Source: a virus
IMG/VR virus record: IMGVR_UViG_3300048056_000076
Coordinates: 1-25,036 of that record
Direction: 5' to 3' (one strand)
DNA: 25,036 nt
Both the position numbers and the translations under genes were made by a program. Positions 24,334-25,036 of this stretch are shown piece by piece; positions within the stretch are counted from its first letter, which is position 1, and the number at the start of each line of letters is the position of its first letter. The notes below the pieces were generated by a model. That model was not told the DNA's origin. It did no database searches and saw only the letters and a list, made by a program, of their open reading frames with translations.

Positions 24334-25036
24334 TTATAGGTTTCTGAATCCTACGGGGGATTTAACCTGTGGAGGGTTACGTCTACCCGCTATATAGTCT
24401 CTAGGGCCTTGGCTGACTAGTATATAGTTTGTTTTTGTTTCTTCTGCGGTATTAATCCCGTCGAAAGTGGTTAGAGATACCGTATAATAACCTATAGTGC
24501 TGTATAGGTGTAGCGGGTTTTGCTCTGTACTGGTACTCCCATCCCCAAAATCCCACAGCCAAGTAATTGGTGAGTTTGGGCTCAGGTCTGTGAACTGGGA
24601 ACTAAAACCCTCAAAAAGTACTCTCGGTGTAGCTGTAAAATCAGGGCCAGGCACAACAGTTACATAATCCTCTTTAGTTACGACTTCTGTACCGTAGTTA
24701 GTGATTAAAGTTAGCACAACAGTATACACCCCTGCACTGTCGTACGTGTGTATGGGATTTTGTTCAGTGCTGGTGTCGCCGTCACCGAAATCCCATAGCC
24801 AACTTAACACCTGGGCCGTGGATACATCAGAAAACTCAACAGTAACAGACGAAACCCCGCTTAAAGGAGACCCTACGAAATCTACGAAAGTACCCGTCCA
24901 CTTTGTATTATATATAACAACTTCGTCTATCCAACCGTCAAAAGGTCTGTCTGTGTAACTCGCGTGACCACCTATACCTATGTCCGGGGTACCTAATCCT
25001 TGGTTAAAGCTTGTAAAAGAAGTTATTTTTTGTGCC
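24334..25036 (-). CDS. LamG and PKD-domain surface protein (N-terminus beyond window)
   Basis: The frame is open from the right edge to the TAA at 24334, giving 234 visible residues; the true start lies outside. A GTG at 24810 falls inside a conserved PKD strand, so it is not the start. The first visible part (DRPFDGWIDEVVIYNTKW) is the typical end of a LamG/concanavalin-like domain. Two PKD (Ig-like) domains follow, each with WLWDFGDG (around WLWDFGDGDTSTEQNP and WLWDFGDGSTSTEQNP). The C-terminus is short and basic (YIAGRRNPPQVKSP). PKD and LamG domains on phage particles commonly bind glycans or decorate capsid and fibres. It precedes the spike block, fitting a host-attachment or decoration role. 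Domain assignment is strong; the attachment role is inference. Confidence 0.82.
   Translation of the reverse strand, partial: AQKITSFTSFNQGLGTPDIGIGGHASYTDRPFDGWIDEVVIYNTKWTGTFVDFVGSPLSGVSSVTVEFSDVSTAQVLSWLWDFGDGDTSTEQNPIHTYDSAGVYTVVLTLITNYGTEVVTKEDYVTVVPGPDFTATPRVLFEGFSSQFTDLSPNSPITWLWDFGDGSTSTEQNPLHLYSTIGYYTVSLTTFDGINTAEETKTNYILVSQGPRDYIAGRRNPPQVKSPVGFRNL

Noticed and set aside
24808-24810. GTG as start of the PKD protein
   Set aside because: It lies within a PKD strand, and the frame stays open upstream with a clear LamG end, so the gene simply runs off the window.

Overview
This window is part of the structural gene region of a large contractile-tailed bacteriophage (myovirus). All 18 genes I accept lie on the minus strand, closely packed, with Shine-Dalgarno sites of the AAGGAG type and standard stop codons (mostly TAA, three TGA, one TAG). 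The clearest markers are a tail sheath protein with an enlarged N-terminal half, a tail tube protein, a 1114-residue tape-measure protein, and a baseplate protein that ends in a lytic transglycosylase domain. The base composition is AT-rich. I see no integrase, tRNA, insertion sequence, CRISPR array or plus-strand gene. Nothing identifies the host.

In the direction of transcription (right to left) the layout is as follows. (1) 25036-20176 holds surface and connector proteins: a LamG plus two-PKD protein cut by the window edge, a small Gly-rich protein, a beta-helix spike or fibre, and a virion protein with a CxxC...CxxCxGTG zinc-binding motif. (2) 20078-19404 is a C4-type putative zinc-binding protein with an EPEGE-type acidic repeat, followed by a strong terminator. 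(3) 19316-17501 is a two-gene cassette, a coiled-coil protein and an actin-like ATPase, closed by a second strong terminator. (4) 17385-15366 holds a neck or tail-completion candidate and an FmdB-type zinc-ribbon protein. (5) 15214-9070 runs sheath, two paralogous proteins with low-complexity centres, then tail tube. (6) 8883-1 holds two tail-assembly proteins, the tape measure, two baseplate proteins sharing a tube-like domain (the second with a lytic transglycosylase domain), and a hub-like protein that runs off the left edge.

The genes fit one programme: build the tail tube on the baseplate around the tape measure, polymerise the sheath, join tail to head through neck proteins, and add host-binding appendages. 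Between several transcription blocks there is a recurring AT-rich 15-mer close to AATAATCTATTAATA, placed shortly after the preceding stop codon or terminator and usually 34-50 nt before the next start. Its right half resembles the T4 late promoter octamer TATAAATA, and one copy contains that octamer exactly. I read it as a candidate phage-specific late promoter.

The most unusual content is the terminator-bounded actin-like/coiled-coil cassette inside the morphogenesis region (with Ser where the second phosphate-binding loop normally has Asp), the paralogous pair between sheath and tube, and a beta-rich module shared by sheath and neck-type proteins. Functional calls for neck, hub and chaperone genes rest on position and weak motif memory, not on database searches.
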